This document shows, one piece after another, positions 8,538 to 15,497 of a stretch of DNA of 64,000 nucleotides. Source of the stretch: Adlercreutzia hattorii (GTDB lineage Bacteria > Actinomycetota > Coriobacteriia > Coriobacteriales > Eggerthellaceae); assembly GCF_011405655.1 (NCBI RefSeq), contig NZ_AP022829.1, forward strand, positions 1,473,001-1,537,000. Direction: 5' to 3'. Each line of letters starts with the position of its first letter. Position 1 is the first letter of the stretch. The position numbers and the translations under genes were made by a program. The notes below the pieces were generated by a model that ran no database searches, was not told the DNA's origin, and saw only the letters and a program-made list of their open reading frames with translations.

Positions 8538-9392
8538 ATGGCCGAGACGACTGAGAAGGAAATGAAGGTGGTCTTCGAGCGACCCCACTCCCTGTTGCCC
8601 GTGGTCACGAACTTCTGCCCCGGCTGCCCCCACGGCATCGTGGAGCGTCTGGTGTGCGAGGTCATGGACGAGCTGGACATCGAAGGCGAGACGATCGGCG
8701 TGGCGCCCGTGGGCTGTTCGGTCATCTCCTACGACTTCTTCGGCTGCGACATGATCGAGGCCGCCCACGGCCGAGCGCCCGCGGTGGCCACGGCGGTGAA
8801 GCGCGTGCATCCCGACAAGGTGGTCTTCGCCTACCAGGGCGACGGAGATCTGGCCTCCATCGGCATGGCCGAGACGGTCCATGCGGCCACCCGAGGCGAG
8901 AACATCACCATCATCTTCATCAACAACGCCATCTACGGCATGACCGGCGGCCAGATGGCCCCCACCTCGCTGCCGAACCAGGTGACCCAGACGAGCCCCT
9001 ACGGGCGCGACGTGTCCACAGCCGGCAACCCCATCCGCGTGAGCGAGCTTCTGAACGCGCTGGACGGCCCGGCCTACATCGAGCGCGTCTGCGTCGATAC
9101 GCCGAAGAACGTGCGCAAGGCCAAAAAGGCCATCAAGAAGGCCTTCCAGAACCAGATCGACGGCGTGGGCTACTCGTTCATCGAGGTGGTCTCCACCTGT
9201 CCCACCAACTGGGGCATGACGCCGCAGGACGCTTTCGAGTGGATGCGCGTGAACATGCTGCCGTACTACCCGCTCGGGGTGGTGCGCGATGTGACCGCCG
9301 ACGGCTTCGCCAATGCTGCCGAGGCGGCGAGCGCCCGCAATGCCGCCTGCCCCATCGCCCATCCCGAGGCTGTGTCAGAAGGAGGCAACTAA
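8538..9392 (+). CDS. korB: 2-oxoacid:ferredoxin oxidoreductase beta subunit, TPP-binding
   Basis: A 284-aa thiamine-diphosphate binding subunit. The TPP/Mg motif GDGDLASIGMAETVHAATRG is followed by FINNAIYGMTGGQMAPTS, the standard GDGx-(n)-NN signature. FCPGCPHG near residue 28 supplies Cys for the [4Fe-4S] environment seen in this family. ATG 8538 was chosen; an in-frame GTG at 8529 would overlap the alpha stop and add three residues. Its TAA overlaps the gamma ATG by 1 nt. Confidence 0.93.
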   Translation: MAETTEKEMKVVFERPHSLLPVVTNFCPGCPHGIVERLVCEVMDELDIEGETIGVAPVGCSVISYDFFGCDMIEAAHGRAPAVATAVKRVHPDKVVFAYQGDGDLASIGMAETVHAATRGENITIIFINNAIYGMTGGQMAPTSLPNQVTQTSPYGRDVSTAGNPIRVSELLNALDGPAYIERVCVDTPKNVRKAKKAIKKAFQNQIDGVGYSFIEVVSTCPTNWGMTPQDAFEWMRVNMLPYYPLGVVRDVTADGFANAAEAASARNAACPIAHPEAVSEGGN

Positions 9393-9925
9393 TGGGCAAG
9401 GATCTTACCTGTGTCGTCGCCGGCTTCGGCGGCCAAGGGTCGCTGTTCGCCGGCAAGGTCATCGCCACGGCCGGCCTCATCGAGGACCGCGAGGTGTCGT
9501 GGATGCCCTCCTACGGCCCCGAGATGCGCGGCGGCACCGCCAACTGCTCGGTGACGCTGTCCGATGAGCCCATCGGCAGCCCGCTGATCACGCGCCCGCG
9601 CGCACTCATCGCCCTGAACCAGCCCTCCTTTGACAAGTTCATCGACAACGTGGAAGAGGGCGGCATCGTGGTGGTTGACACGGCCATGGTGCCGAGCCTC
9701 ACCGAGCCTGAGGGCGTGACGGTCATCGGCATTCCCGCGACGAAGATGTGCGAGGAGGCCGGCCTCAAAGGCCTCGGCAACATCGTGCTCATCGGCAAGC
9801 TGTGGGCCGAGACCGGCTTCTGCTCCGAGGAGGCGCTCGACGGCGCCATCGCAAAGGTGGCCGGCAAGAAGCCCGAGAAGCTGGAGCAGAACCGCCAAGC
9901 CATCAAACTCGGCATCAACGCCTGA
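9392..9925 (+). CDS. korC: 2-oxoacid:ferredoxin oxidoreductase gamma subunit
   Basis: A 177-aa gamma subunit with the characteristic start VVAGFGGQGSLFAGKVIATAG and the CoA-proximal segment SYGPEMRGGTANCSV. It completes a four-subunit enzyme. A strong RBS GAAGGAGG lies just upstream inside the beta gene, and the overlap of the stop and start codons indicates coupling. A long hairpin (9947-10064) follows within 25 nt of the stop and may end the transcript. Confidence 0.92.
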   Translation: MGKDLTCVVAGFGGQGSLFAGKVIATAGLIEDREVSWMPSYGPEMRGGTANCSVTLSDEPIGSPLITRPRALIALNQPSFDKFIDNVEEGGIVVVDTAMVPSLTEPEGVTVIGIPATKMCEEAGLKGLGNIVLIGKLWAETGFCSEEALDGAIAKVAGKKPEKLEQNRQAIKLGINA

Positions 9926-9946
9926 TTTTCTGGTAACGGCTAAGTA

Positions 9947-10064
9947 GGCGGAGGCGCGACGGGCTCTCCCGCGCGCAAGTTGCGCAGCGAACGGAACAGC
10001 CCAGTGGGCTGTTCCGCCGAGCGAGCCATTGCTTGAGCGCGGGAGAGGCCGTCGCGCCTCCGCC
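9947..10064. repeat. Hairpin repeat family B, copy 1
   Basis: Outer arms 9947-9962 and 10049-10064 pair perfectly over 16 nt, and inner arms 9964-9974 and 10037-10047 over 11 nt. A second hairpin sits at the centre (9992-10016, GGAACAGCCC around AGT). The unpaired stretches between arms and core, GCGCAGCGAA and GAGCGAG, match those of copies 2 and 3, while the outer stem sequence differs. It sits between korC and the second XRE-cupin gene. Confidence 0.85.
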
Positions 10065-10162
10065 GACGGCACCTGCGCGCGGGGACACCCGACCGCCTCC
10101 AGCCCTCGGGGATTGAATAAGGCACCGTCCAGTCAGGGGCGGGACAAGATAGAAGGACGAAC

Positions 10163-10717
10163 ATGGAAGAAGAGAACCTGAAAGACTTGGGCGAGCGCCT
10201 GCAGGGCCTGCGCGAGGCCTGCGACGTGTCGCGCCACACCATGGCCGAGGAGCTCGGCGTCGATATCGACACCTACCGCGGCTGGGAGGAGACCGGCGAG
10301 GACATCCCCATCTCGGCCATCTACCACATGGCCCGCAAGTTCAACGTCGACCTCACCGAGATCCTCACAGGAACCGCACCGAAGCTGGACACCTACCATT
10401 TGGTGCGCCGCGGCGAGACCGAGGAGGTCGAGCGCTTCCCGGGGTACCACTACGAGGACATGGCCAGCCGCTACGCCCGCAAGATCATGCAGCCGCTGCT
10501 GGTCATCTTGGACCCGTGTGACGAGCCGGCCGAGCTGGTGTGCCACGATGGCCAGGAGTTCAACTACGTGCTGGAAGGGTCGCTCATCCTCACCTTCGGC
10601 GACCGCGACATCCAGCTGAACGCCGGCGACAGCATCTACTTCAACCCGACCTACCCCCACGGCCAGCGCTGCAACGGCGACGTCCCCTGCAAATTCATCA
10701 CCATCATCGCGGAATAG
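10163..10717 (+). CDS. XRE-family regulator with C-terminal cupin domain (copy 2)
   Basis: A 184-aa paralogue of the protein at 3950. The HTH occupies residues about 8-60 (GERLQGLREACDVSRHTMAEELG) and the cupin about 105-183 (CHDGQEFNYVLEGSLILTF, NAGDSIYFNPTYPHG). RBS AGAAGGA precedes ATG 10163. It lies upstream of a second acyl-CoA synthetase, repeating the arrangement at 3950-6444, and is flanked by two copies of hairpin family B. Probably a ligand-sensing regulator of the adjacent synthetase; the ligand is unknown. Confidence 0.88.
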   Translation: MEEENLKDLGERLQGLREACDVSRHTMAEELGVDIDTYRGWEETGEDIPISAIYHMARKFNVDLTEILTGTAPKLDTYHLVRRGETEEVERFPGYHYEDMASRYARKIMQPLLVILDPCDEPAELVCHDGQEFNYVLEGSLILTFGDRDIQLNAGDSIYFNPTYPHGQRCNGDVPCKFITIIAE

Positions 10718-10745
10718 CACTATAACGTTTTCGTAAGAGCAGCGT

Positions 10746-10855
10746 CGCGATTTCGGGTGCTTCGACCGAGCGAGTTCCGCAGCGAACGAAACAGTCCAGT
10801 GGACTGTTTCGCAGAGCGAGGACTGTCTGAGCGAATCGAAGTACCCGGAAGCGCG
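10746..10855. repeat. Hairpin repeat family B, copy 2
   Basis: Outer arms 10746-10765 and 10836-10855 pair with three mismatches or wobbles. The central palindrome at 10787-10811 (GAAACAGTCC around AGT) differs from copy 1 by compensating changes on both arms. The flanking unpaired pieces GTTCCGCAGCGAA and GAGCGAGGACTGTCTGAGCG are shared with copy 3 in reverse complement. It lies between the XRE-cupin gene and the synthetase gene, so it could sit in the synthetase leader RNA. Confidence 0.85.
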
Positions 10856-10897
10856 ATGCGGAGGACAACAAATAGGAGAGCAGAGAGAAGCACCACT

Positions 10898-12571
10898 ATG
10901 GATCATGTTCTGAAGAAGTACTGCCCGAGAATTGAATTCGATTCCTACGAGGACTTCGCCGAGAACTTCACCATCGAGGTTCCCGAGGCCTTCAACTTCG
11001 GTTTCGACGTCGTCGACGAGTGGGCCGCCGTGGAGCCCGACAAGCGGGCGCTTCTGTGGACCAACGACGCCGGCGAGGAGCGTGTGTTCACGTTCACCGA
11101 CATCAAGCGCCTGTCCAACCAGGCCGCCAACGCCTTTAAGGAGCTCGGCATCGGCAAGGGCGACGTGGTCATGTGCATCCTGCGCCGCCGCTGGGAGTAC
11201 TGGGTGTGCGCCGTGGCCCTCTGCAAGTTGGGCGCCACCATCATCCCCGCGTCGCTGCAGCTCACGCGCAAGGATGTGGTCTACCGTGCCAACAGCGCCG
11301 ACGTGAAGGCCATCGTCGCCGTGAACGACGAGTACGTCTGCACGCAGGTGGAAGAGGCCATGCCCGATTGCCCCACGGTGCGCGAGAAGTTCATCGTGGA
11401 CGGCTCCCGCGAGGGCTGGGTCGATTTCGACGAGCTCATCGCCGGCTACCCCGATACCTTCGAGCGTCCGACCGGCGAGGCGGGCGTCACCTCCAAAGAC
11501 ATCATGCTCATGTACTTCACGAGCGGCACGACGGGCAACCCCAAGGCCGTGGAGCACAACTTCGCCCATCCGCTCGGCCACATCATAACGGCGAAGTACT
11601 GGCAGCAGGTGCAGGAGAACAAGCTGCACATGTCGGTGACCGACTCCGGTTGGGCCAAGTTCGGCTGGGGCAAGATCTACGGCCAGTGGATCGCCGGCGC
11701 CACCATCTTCGCCTACGACATGGACAAGTTCGTGCCCACCAAGCTTCTCCAGAAGATCCAGGACTACAAGCTCACCACCTTCTGCGCGCCGCCCACCATG
11801 TACCGCTTCATGCTGCAGGAGGATGTGGCCGCCTACGATCTGTCCAGCGTGGAGAACTTCGCCACGGCCGGCGAGCCGCTGAACGCGGAGGTGACCATTC
11901 AATGGGAGCGCCTCACCGGCAAGAAGATCCGCGAGGGCTTCGGTCAGACCGAGGGCCCGGTGCTTCTGGCCACCTTCCCGTGGATCGAGCCGAGGCCCGG
12001 CTCCATGGGCAAGCCGTCGCCCCTGCTCAACGTGAAGCTGCTCGACGACGACGGCCGCGAGGTCGATGACGGCGAGGAGGGCGCCATCTGCGTGACGGGC
12101 CTGAAAGAGGCCTACCCGCCGGGGTTGTTCGTGGGCTACTACGGCAACCCGGAGCGTACGGAGGAGGCCGTGGGAGGGGAGTATTACAACCTCCACGACA
12201 TGGCTTGGCGCGATTCCGACGGCTATTGCTACTTCGTGGGTCGCAACGACGATGTCATCAAGTGCTCCGGCTACCGCATCGGCCCCTTCGAGGTGGAAAG
12301 TGCGCTGGTGGAGCATCCGGCCGTGGTGGAGTGCGCTGTTACGGCGGCGCCGGATCCCATCCGCGGCAAAGTGGTGAAGGCCACCGTCGTGCTCGCGAAG
12401 GGCTACGAGGGCACCGACGTGCTCACCCGCGAGCTGCAGGACCACGTGAAGAAGACCACGGCTCCCTACAAGTATCCGCGCATCATCGAGTACGTGGACG
12501 AGCTGCCCAAGACCATCGGCGGCAAGATCAAGCGCAAGCTCATCCGCCAAACCGACGGCATTCAGGAGTAG
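10898..12571 (+). CDS. AMP-forming acyl-CoA synthetase (copy 2)
   Basis: A 557-aa ANL-family enzyme, clearly paralogous to the one at 4654 (shared GWGK..GQW, APPTMYR, GFGQTE, RPGSMGKP, GRNDDVIK.SGYRIGPFE, TAPYKYPRIIEYVDELP). YFTSGTTGNPK lies near 206, GFGQTEG near 347, and the catalytic Lys in IGGKIKR near 543. The usual YHTGD motif is replaced by YYNLHD, keeping the ribose-binding Asp. It lacks an insertion of about 40 residues present in copy 1 near residues 165-210. ATG 10898 follows AGGAG and purine-rich RBS sequence. The different binding-pocket residues suggest a different acid substrate. Confidence 0.9.
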   Translation: MDHVLKKYCPRIEFDSYEDFAENFTIEVPEAFNFGFDVVDEWAAVEPDKRALLWTNDAGEERVFTFTDIKRLSNQAANAFKELGIGKGDVVMCILRRRWEYWVCAVALCKLGATIIPASLQLTRKDVVYRANSADVKAIVAVNDEYVCTQVEEAMPDCPTVREKFIVDGSREGWVDFDELIAGYPDTFERPTGEAGVTSKDIMLMYFTSGTTGNPKAVEHNFAHPLGHIITAKYWQQVQENKLHMSVTDSGWAKFGWGKIYGQWIAGATIFAYDMDKFVPTKLLQKIQDYKLTTFCAPPTMYRFMLQEDVAAYDLSSVENFATAGEPLNAEVTIQWERLTGKKIREGFGQTEGPVLLATFPWIEPRPGSMGKPSPLLNVKLLDDDGREVDDGEEGAICVTGLKEAYPPGLFVGYYGNPERTEEAVGGEYYNLHDMAWRDSDGYCYFVGRNDDVIKCSGYRIGPFEVESALVEHPAVVECAVTAAPDPIRGKVVKATVVLAKGYEGTDVLTRELQDHVKKTTAPYKYPRIIEYVDELPKTIGGKIKRKLIRQTDGIQE

Positions 12572-12731
12572 TTCCGTTCGCCCTGACGGGACGAACGGGA
12601 ACGCCGACGCTGCGGCTCCGACAGGCACCTGGCCTTGCCCCTTGTTTTCACCTCGGCGCGTACCGAAGTACGCTTGGGTGAAAGACGGGGCAATTCCAGG
12701 CACCTGTCGGAGCCTCGCTGATTTTCTTGGT
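12572..12731 (+). repeat. Stop-codon-adjacent hairpin element family A, copy 1
   Basis: It begins at the first base after the synthetase TAG. A first hairpin pairs CCGTTCG with CGAACGG (CCGTTCGCCCTGACGGGACG...). A second, long hairpin pairs GGCTCCGACAGG near 12614 with CCTGTCGGAGCC near 12703, with further inner stems (TTGCCCC/GGGGCAA, TTTCACC/GGGTGAAA, GCGTAC/GTACGC). The conserved tail TCGCTGATTTTCTTGG follows. Copies 2 and 3 lie at 14440 and 57801 in the same orientation. Confidence 0.88.
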
Positions 12732-12800
12732 CCAATTCCTCTCCCTTTTCTTCTCGATGGGCTAAAAACACCATTGGCGAGAATTTCGCGGTGATCGGCG

Positions 12801-12830
12801 TTGTCAATTGCAGCCAAGTTCAGGTATCAT
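12801..12830 (+). promoter_or_regulatory. Putative promoter for the multiheme cytochrome gene
   Basis: TTGTCA (12801-12806) and TATCAT (12825-12830) are separated by 18 nt, a good match to the housekeeping sigma consensus. It lies 164 nt upstream of the cytochrome start. The rest of 12732-12993 holds the tail after repeat A and a roughly 160-nt leader with CGCTTCGAA occurring twice; no gene is evident there. Confidence 0.45.
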
Positions 12831-12993
12831 GCACATCGAAGCGAAACCCCAAGGGGCGATGGCGTCGCGCTTCGAATGGCGCCGCCCTTGCCCCTCGAGG
12901 TTCAGAGGTCAGCTGGGGAGGGCAGATCGCTCGCTTCGAAGGAAGGAGATGCCATAAGGGCATCTCGAGGATCCCCAACTGGAAGGAAGAGGC

Positions 12994-13707
12994 ATGACAG
13001 AAGAAGAGAAAAAGGTGGACGGGCAGACTGCCGAGCCTGCCGCCCAGAAGAAAAAGAAGAAGTGGCCCATCGTCGTGGGCGTCGTCGTCGCTGTGCTCGT
13101 CGTGGCCGGCGCCGGCTTCTGGGTATGGCACGAGCAGCCGAGCTTCTGCAACGCCATCTGCCACACCCCGATGGACGCCTACCTGCCCACCTATGAGGCC
13201 GAGCCCGGCCAGGCCGCCACTGACGTGTGGGGCAACGAGGTCGCCAACGCCTCCGGCATGATGGCCGCTGTGCATCGCGCCCAGAACGGCACCACCTGCC
13301 TCGGTTGCCACGTGCCCACCCTGTCCGAGCAGATCGGCGAGGGCATGAGCTGGATCACCGGCAGCTACGAGGTTCTGAACACCCAGACCGGCCAGCAGGT
13401 CGTGCCCGAGAAGTCCCTGGAGGATCTCGTGGCCGCCCGCGGCATCGAGCCCGATCAGTTCTGCCTGAACGAGTCCTGCCACAACATGACTCGCGACGAC
13501 CTGATCCAGGCCACCGCCGATCTGGAGCGCAACCCGCACGTGGCCCAGCACGGTGAGAACCAGTGCAGCGACTGCCACAAGGCGCATCGCGCTTCCGTGA
13601 ACATGTGCTCGCAGTGCCACAACGACGCCCCCATCCCCGAGGGCTGGATCTCCGCTGCGGACAACACCGCGCTGGAGAAGGAGCTGGACAGCCTGAACAA
13701 GGCCTAA
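12994..13707 (+). CDS. Membrane-anchored NapC/NrfH-like multiheme cytochrome c
   Basis: A 237-aa protein with a Lys-rich cytosolic N-terminus, one transmembrane helix at about 24-45 (WPIVVGVVVAVLVVAGAGFW) and an extracytoplasmic multiheme domain. Heme sites in order: CNAICH (CX3CH), CLGCH, CLNESCH (CX4CH), CSDCH and CSQCH, so three canonical and two spaced variants. Family members take electrons from menaquinol and pass them to a terminal reductase. No reductase gene is adjacent; rubrerythrin follows after a terminator, so it may serve a partner encoded elsewhere. RBS AAGGAAGAG precedes ATG 12994. hemW at 48705 would fit heme supply. Confidence 0.88.
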   Translation: MTEEEKKVDGQTAEPAAQKKKKKWPIVVGVVVAVLVVAGAGFWVWHEQPSFCNAICHTPMDAYLPTYEAEPGQAATDVWGNEVANASGMMAAVHRAQNGTTCLGCHVPTLSEQIGEGMSWITGSYEVLNTQTGQQVVPEKSLEDLVAARGIEPDQFCLNESCHNMTRDDLIQATADLERNPHVAQHGENQCSDCHKAHRASVNMCSQCHNDAPIPEGWISAADNTALEKELDSLNKA

Positions 13708-13734
13708 GCTTCTCGCCACGCAGAGCATCATGGG

Positions 13735-13764
13735 GAAGGCCGCCTTCGGGCGGCCTTCCTTTTT
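13735..13764 (+). terminator. Intrinsic terminator after the cytochrome gene
   Basis: GAAGGCCGCC (13735-13744) pairs with GGCGGCCTTC (13749-13758) around TTCG and runs into CTTTTT. It closes a monocistronic cytochrome transcript. Confidence 0.9.
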
Positions 13765-13902
13765 GTCGGGGGTGCAATGGCGAAGTTACGATTACCCAAC
13801 TCCTTAAGGTTAGCCGCCGCAACTCGCGGCGCCGAGTCTCACTATAGGTAGGACGATACGGCGCCCGCACGAGCGAGGCCGTGGTGAAAGGAGTTGGAAC
13901 CC

Positions 13903-14439
13903 ATGGAACTTGAGAAGTCCCAGACATGGAAGAACCTGGAGAGCGCGCTCTCCCAGGAGGCCGTGGCCTACTGCGAGTACACGTTCTACGGCCAGCAGGC
14001 CGCCAAGGACGGCTACAAGCAGATCTCCGACATCTTCAACGAGACCGCCGGCAACGAGCTGCACCACGCGAAGCTGCACTACAAGAAGATGCACGGCGGG
14101 AAGGTACCAGGGACGCTTGACAACCTGAAGGCCGCCGCCGCTAGCGAGGACGAGGAGGTCGGCATCTACACCGACTATGCCAAAACCGCCCGCGAGGAGG
14201 GCTTCGCCGATCTGGCCGACTTCTTCGAGGGCCTGGCCGCCATCGAGAAGAGCCACGAGAACCGCTATCAGCTGCTCATCGAGCGCATCGAGAACGACGA
14301 GGTGTTCCGCCGCAAGGAAGTGAAGGTGTGGGTGTGCACCGTGTGCGGCCACATCGAGATCGGCACCGAGCCCCCCGAGAAGTGCCCCGTCTGCGAGCAC
14401 CCGCAGGGCTACTTCGAGATCAAGGCCGAGAACTTCTAA
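13903..14439 (+). CDS. Rubrerythrin
   Basis: A 178-aa peroxide-scavenging diiron protein of anaerobes. The N-terminal ferritin-like four-helix domain carries Glu-rich iron ligands (ALSQEAVAYCEYTFYG, ETAGNELHHAKLH, GLAAIEKSHENRY). The C-terminal rubredoxin domain has CTVCG and CPVCEHP, which bind one Fe(SCys)4. It reduces H2O2 with electrons passed from rubredoxin or ferredoxin. ATG 13903 was chosen because AAAGGAG lies 9 nt upstream; a TTG at 13894 has no such site. The stop is followed directly by repeat element A copy 2. Confidence 0.95.
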   Translation: MELEKSQTWKNLESALSQEAVAYCEYTFYGQQAAKDGYKQISDIFNETAGNELHHAKLHYKKMHGGKVPGTLDNLKAAAASEDEEVGIYTDYAKTAREEGFADLADFFEGLAAIEKSHENRYQLLIERIENDEVFRRKEVKVWVCTVCGHIEIGTEPPEKCPVCEHPQGYFEIKAENF

Positions 14440-14604
14440 GTTCCGTTCGCCCTGACGGGACGAACGGCACTCCCGATGCTGTGGCTCCGACAGGCACCTG
14501 CCCTTCGCACTCAGCGCTTTCCCTCACGGCCCCAAGGCCGCTCGGCCGCGCTTCAAGCGAATTGCAGGCACCTGTCGGAGCCTCGCTGATTTCCTTGGGC
14601 GAAC
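14440..14604 (+). repeat. Stop-codon-adjacent hairpin element family A, copy 2
   Basis: It begins at the base after the rubrerythrin TAA. It has the same two-hairpin layout as copy 1: CCGTTCG/CGAACGG, then GGCTCCGACAGGCACCTGC near 14481 against GCAGGCACCTGTCGGAGCC near 14563. The central loop sequence is quite different from copy 1 but still self-complementary (GGCC/GGCC, AGCGC/GCGCT). The tail TCGCTGATTTCCTTGGGC is shared with the others. Confidence 0.88.
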
Positions 14605-14652
14605 CTGTGGCCATCCCATTTTCGCCTTTTTAGAAAAAATTCAACACAACGC

Positions 14653-14681
14653 TTGCAACTCATCTTTCTGCGGTGTATGGT
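14653..14681 (+). promoter_or_regulatory. Putative pyrR promoter
   Basis: TTGCAA (14653-14658) and TATGGT (14676-14681) are separated by 17 nt and lie just before the PyrR leader, so the transcript would begin close to 14688 and include the whole attenuator. Confidence 0.55.
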
Positions 14682-14689
14682 GCAATCGT

Positions 14690-14810
14690 CCTTTAAATGC
14701 GGTACAGAGAGGCCGACAAGGTAACCCCAATCAGCGCAGCGCCCGTCAAGTGGGCGGCAAGCGCAACGACGCAGGAAGCCTAGTCGCCAGACGGGCTTTT
14801 TCTTTTGCCC
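14690..14810 (+). promoter_or_regulatory. PyrR-binding attenuator leader of pyrR-pyrB-pyrC
   Basis: CTTTAAATGCGGTAC followed by AGAGAGGCC and then CAAGG (14691-14721) matches the PyrR-binding loop known from Bacillus leaders (TCCAGAGAGGCT...AAGG). A downstream segment GCCCGTC (14741-14747) can pair with GACGGGC (14790-14796) as antiterminator, competing with the terminator hairpin at 14776-14798. UMP-bound PyrR would favour termination and so switch off the operon when pyrimidines are plentiful. The same loop occurs at 28213-28250 upstream of carA. Confidence 0.85.
14776..14806 (+). terminator. pyr attenuator terminator 1
   Basis: AAGCC-TA-GTC pairs with GAC-GGGCTT around GCCA and runs into TTTTTCTTTT. 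It lies 90 nt before the pyrR start, within the leader, as expected of a conditional terminator. Confidence 0.75.
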
Positions 14811-14896
14811 GCGAGGCGGCACGAAGCTCGCGGAAAACTCGGACGCGGGGCTTCGCGGACTCGTCTGTACGCACTGACCTTACGAAGGGAGTGTGT

Positions 14897-15493
14897 ATGA
14901 ACGACGAGAGCATGGTCAAGTCGGTCTGCATGGATGCAGACGACATCGAGCGAGCGGTGACGCGCATGGCGCACCAGATTCTCGAGGCCAACAAGGGCGC
15001 GGAAAACCTCGCGCTCGTGGGCATCGTCACGCGAGGCGACCTTCTCGCGAAGATGCTCGTTCACAAGATCGAGGAGATCGAGGGGGTCAAGGTTCCCCTG
15101 GGCAAGCTGGACATCAGCTTCTATCGCGACGACTTCGCGACCCATATGTCCCCCGAGGTCCATTCCACCGACATCCCGTTTAGCATCGACGGCATGACCA
15201 TCGTGCTCGTGGACGACGTGCTGTACACGGGCCGCACTATCCGTGCGGCGCTGGACGCCCTCATGGACATCGGCCGCCCCGCCGCCGTGGAGCTGGCGGT
15301 CCTCGTCGACCGCGGCCATCGCGAGCTGCCCATCCGCGCCGACTTCGTGGGCAAGAACGTCCCCTCGTCCTCCAGCGAGAACGTGCGCCTGTTCTTGGAG
15401 GAAGTCGACGGCATCTCGGCCGTGGAGATTCTGGACATCGAGCCGGGCAAGCGCGCAGGCGCCGCGGCCCTGACGAAAAAGGAAGGTGAGTAG
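14897..15493 (+). CDS. pyrR: PyrR bifunctional pyr operon attenuator / uracil phosphoribosyltransferase
   Basis: A 198-aa protein with a type I phosphoribosyltransferase fold. The PRPP-binding motif [19 protein letters not shown] lies near residue 104. PyrR binds leader RNA in the presence of UMP and also makes UMP from uracil. An in-frame open frame extends upstream to 14750 through the attenuator, but ATG 14897 with AAGGGAG immediately before it is the sensible start. It is first in pyrR-pyrB-pyrC; pyrB begins 4 nt after its stop. Confidence 0.94.
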   Translation: MNDESMVKSVCMDADDIERAVTRMAHQILEANKGAENLALVGIVTRGDLLAKMLVHKIEEIEGVKVPLGKLDISFYRDDFATHMSPEVHSTDIPFSIDGMTIVLVDDVLYTGRTIRAALDALMDIGRPAAVELAVLVDRGHRELPIRADFVGKNVPSSSSENVRLFLEEVDGISAVEILDIEPGKRAGAAALTKKEGE

Positions 15494-15497
15494 GTCC

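Noticed and set aside
9926-10162. CRISPR-like repeats near the family B hairpins
   Set aside because: Copies are hairpins scattered over 38 kb, not regularly spaced direct repeats with spacers, and no cas gene is present.
10133-12817. Open frame of about 890 codons on the minus strand spanning the second regulator and synthetase
   Set aside because: It crosses gene boundaries and repeat elements and has no recognisable domain, so it is a chance frame.
12572-12820. Small open frames through repeat element A and its neighbours
   Set aside because: They arise from read-through of the palindromes, differ between the three copies and have no ribosome-binding sites.
14750-14896. Extended start for PyrR
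   Set aside because: The extension runs through the attenuator terminator; the ATG at 14897 has a good ribosome-binding site and gives the normal PyrR N-terminus.
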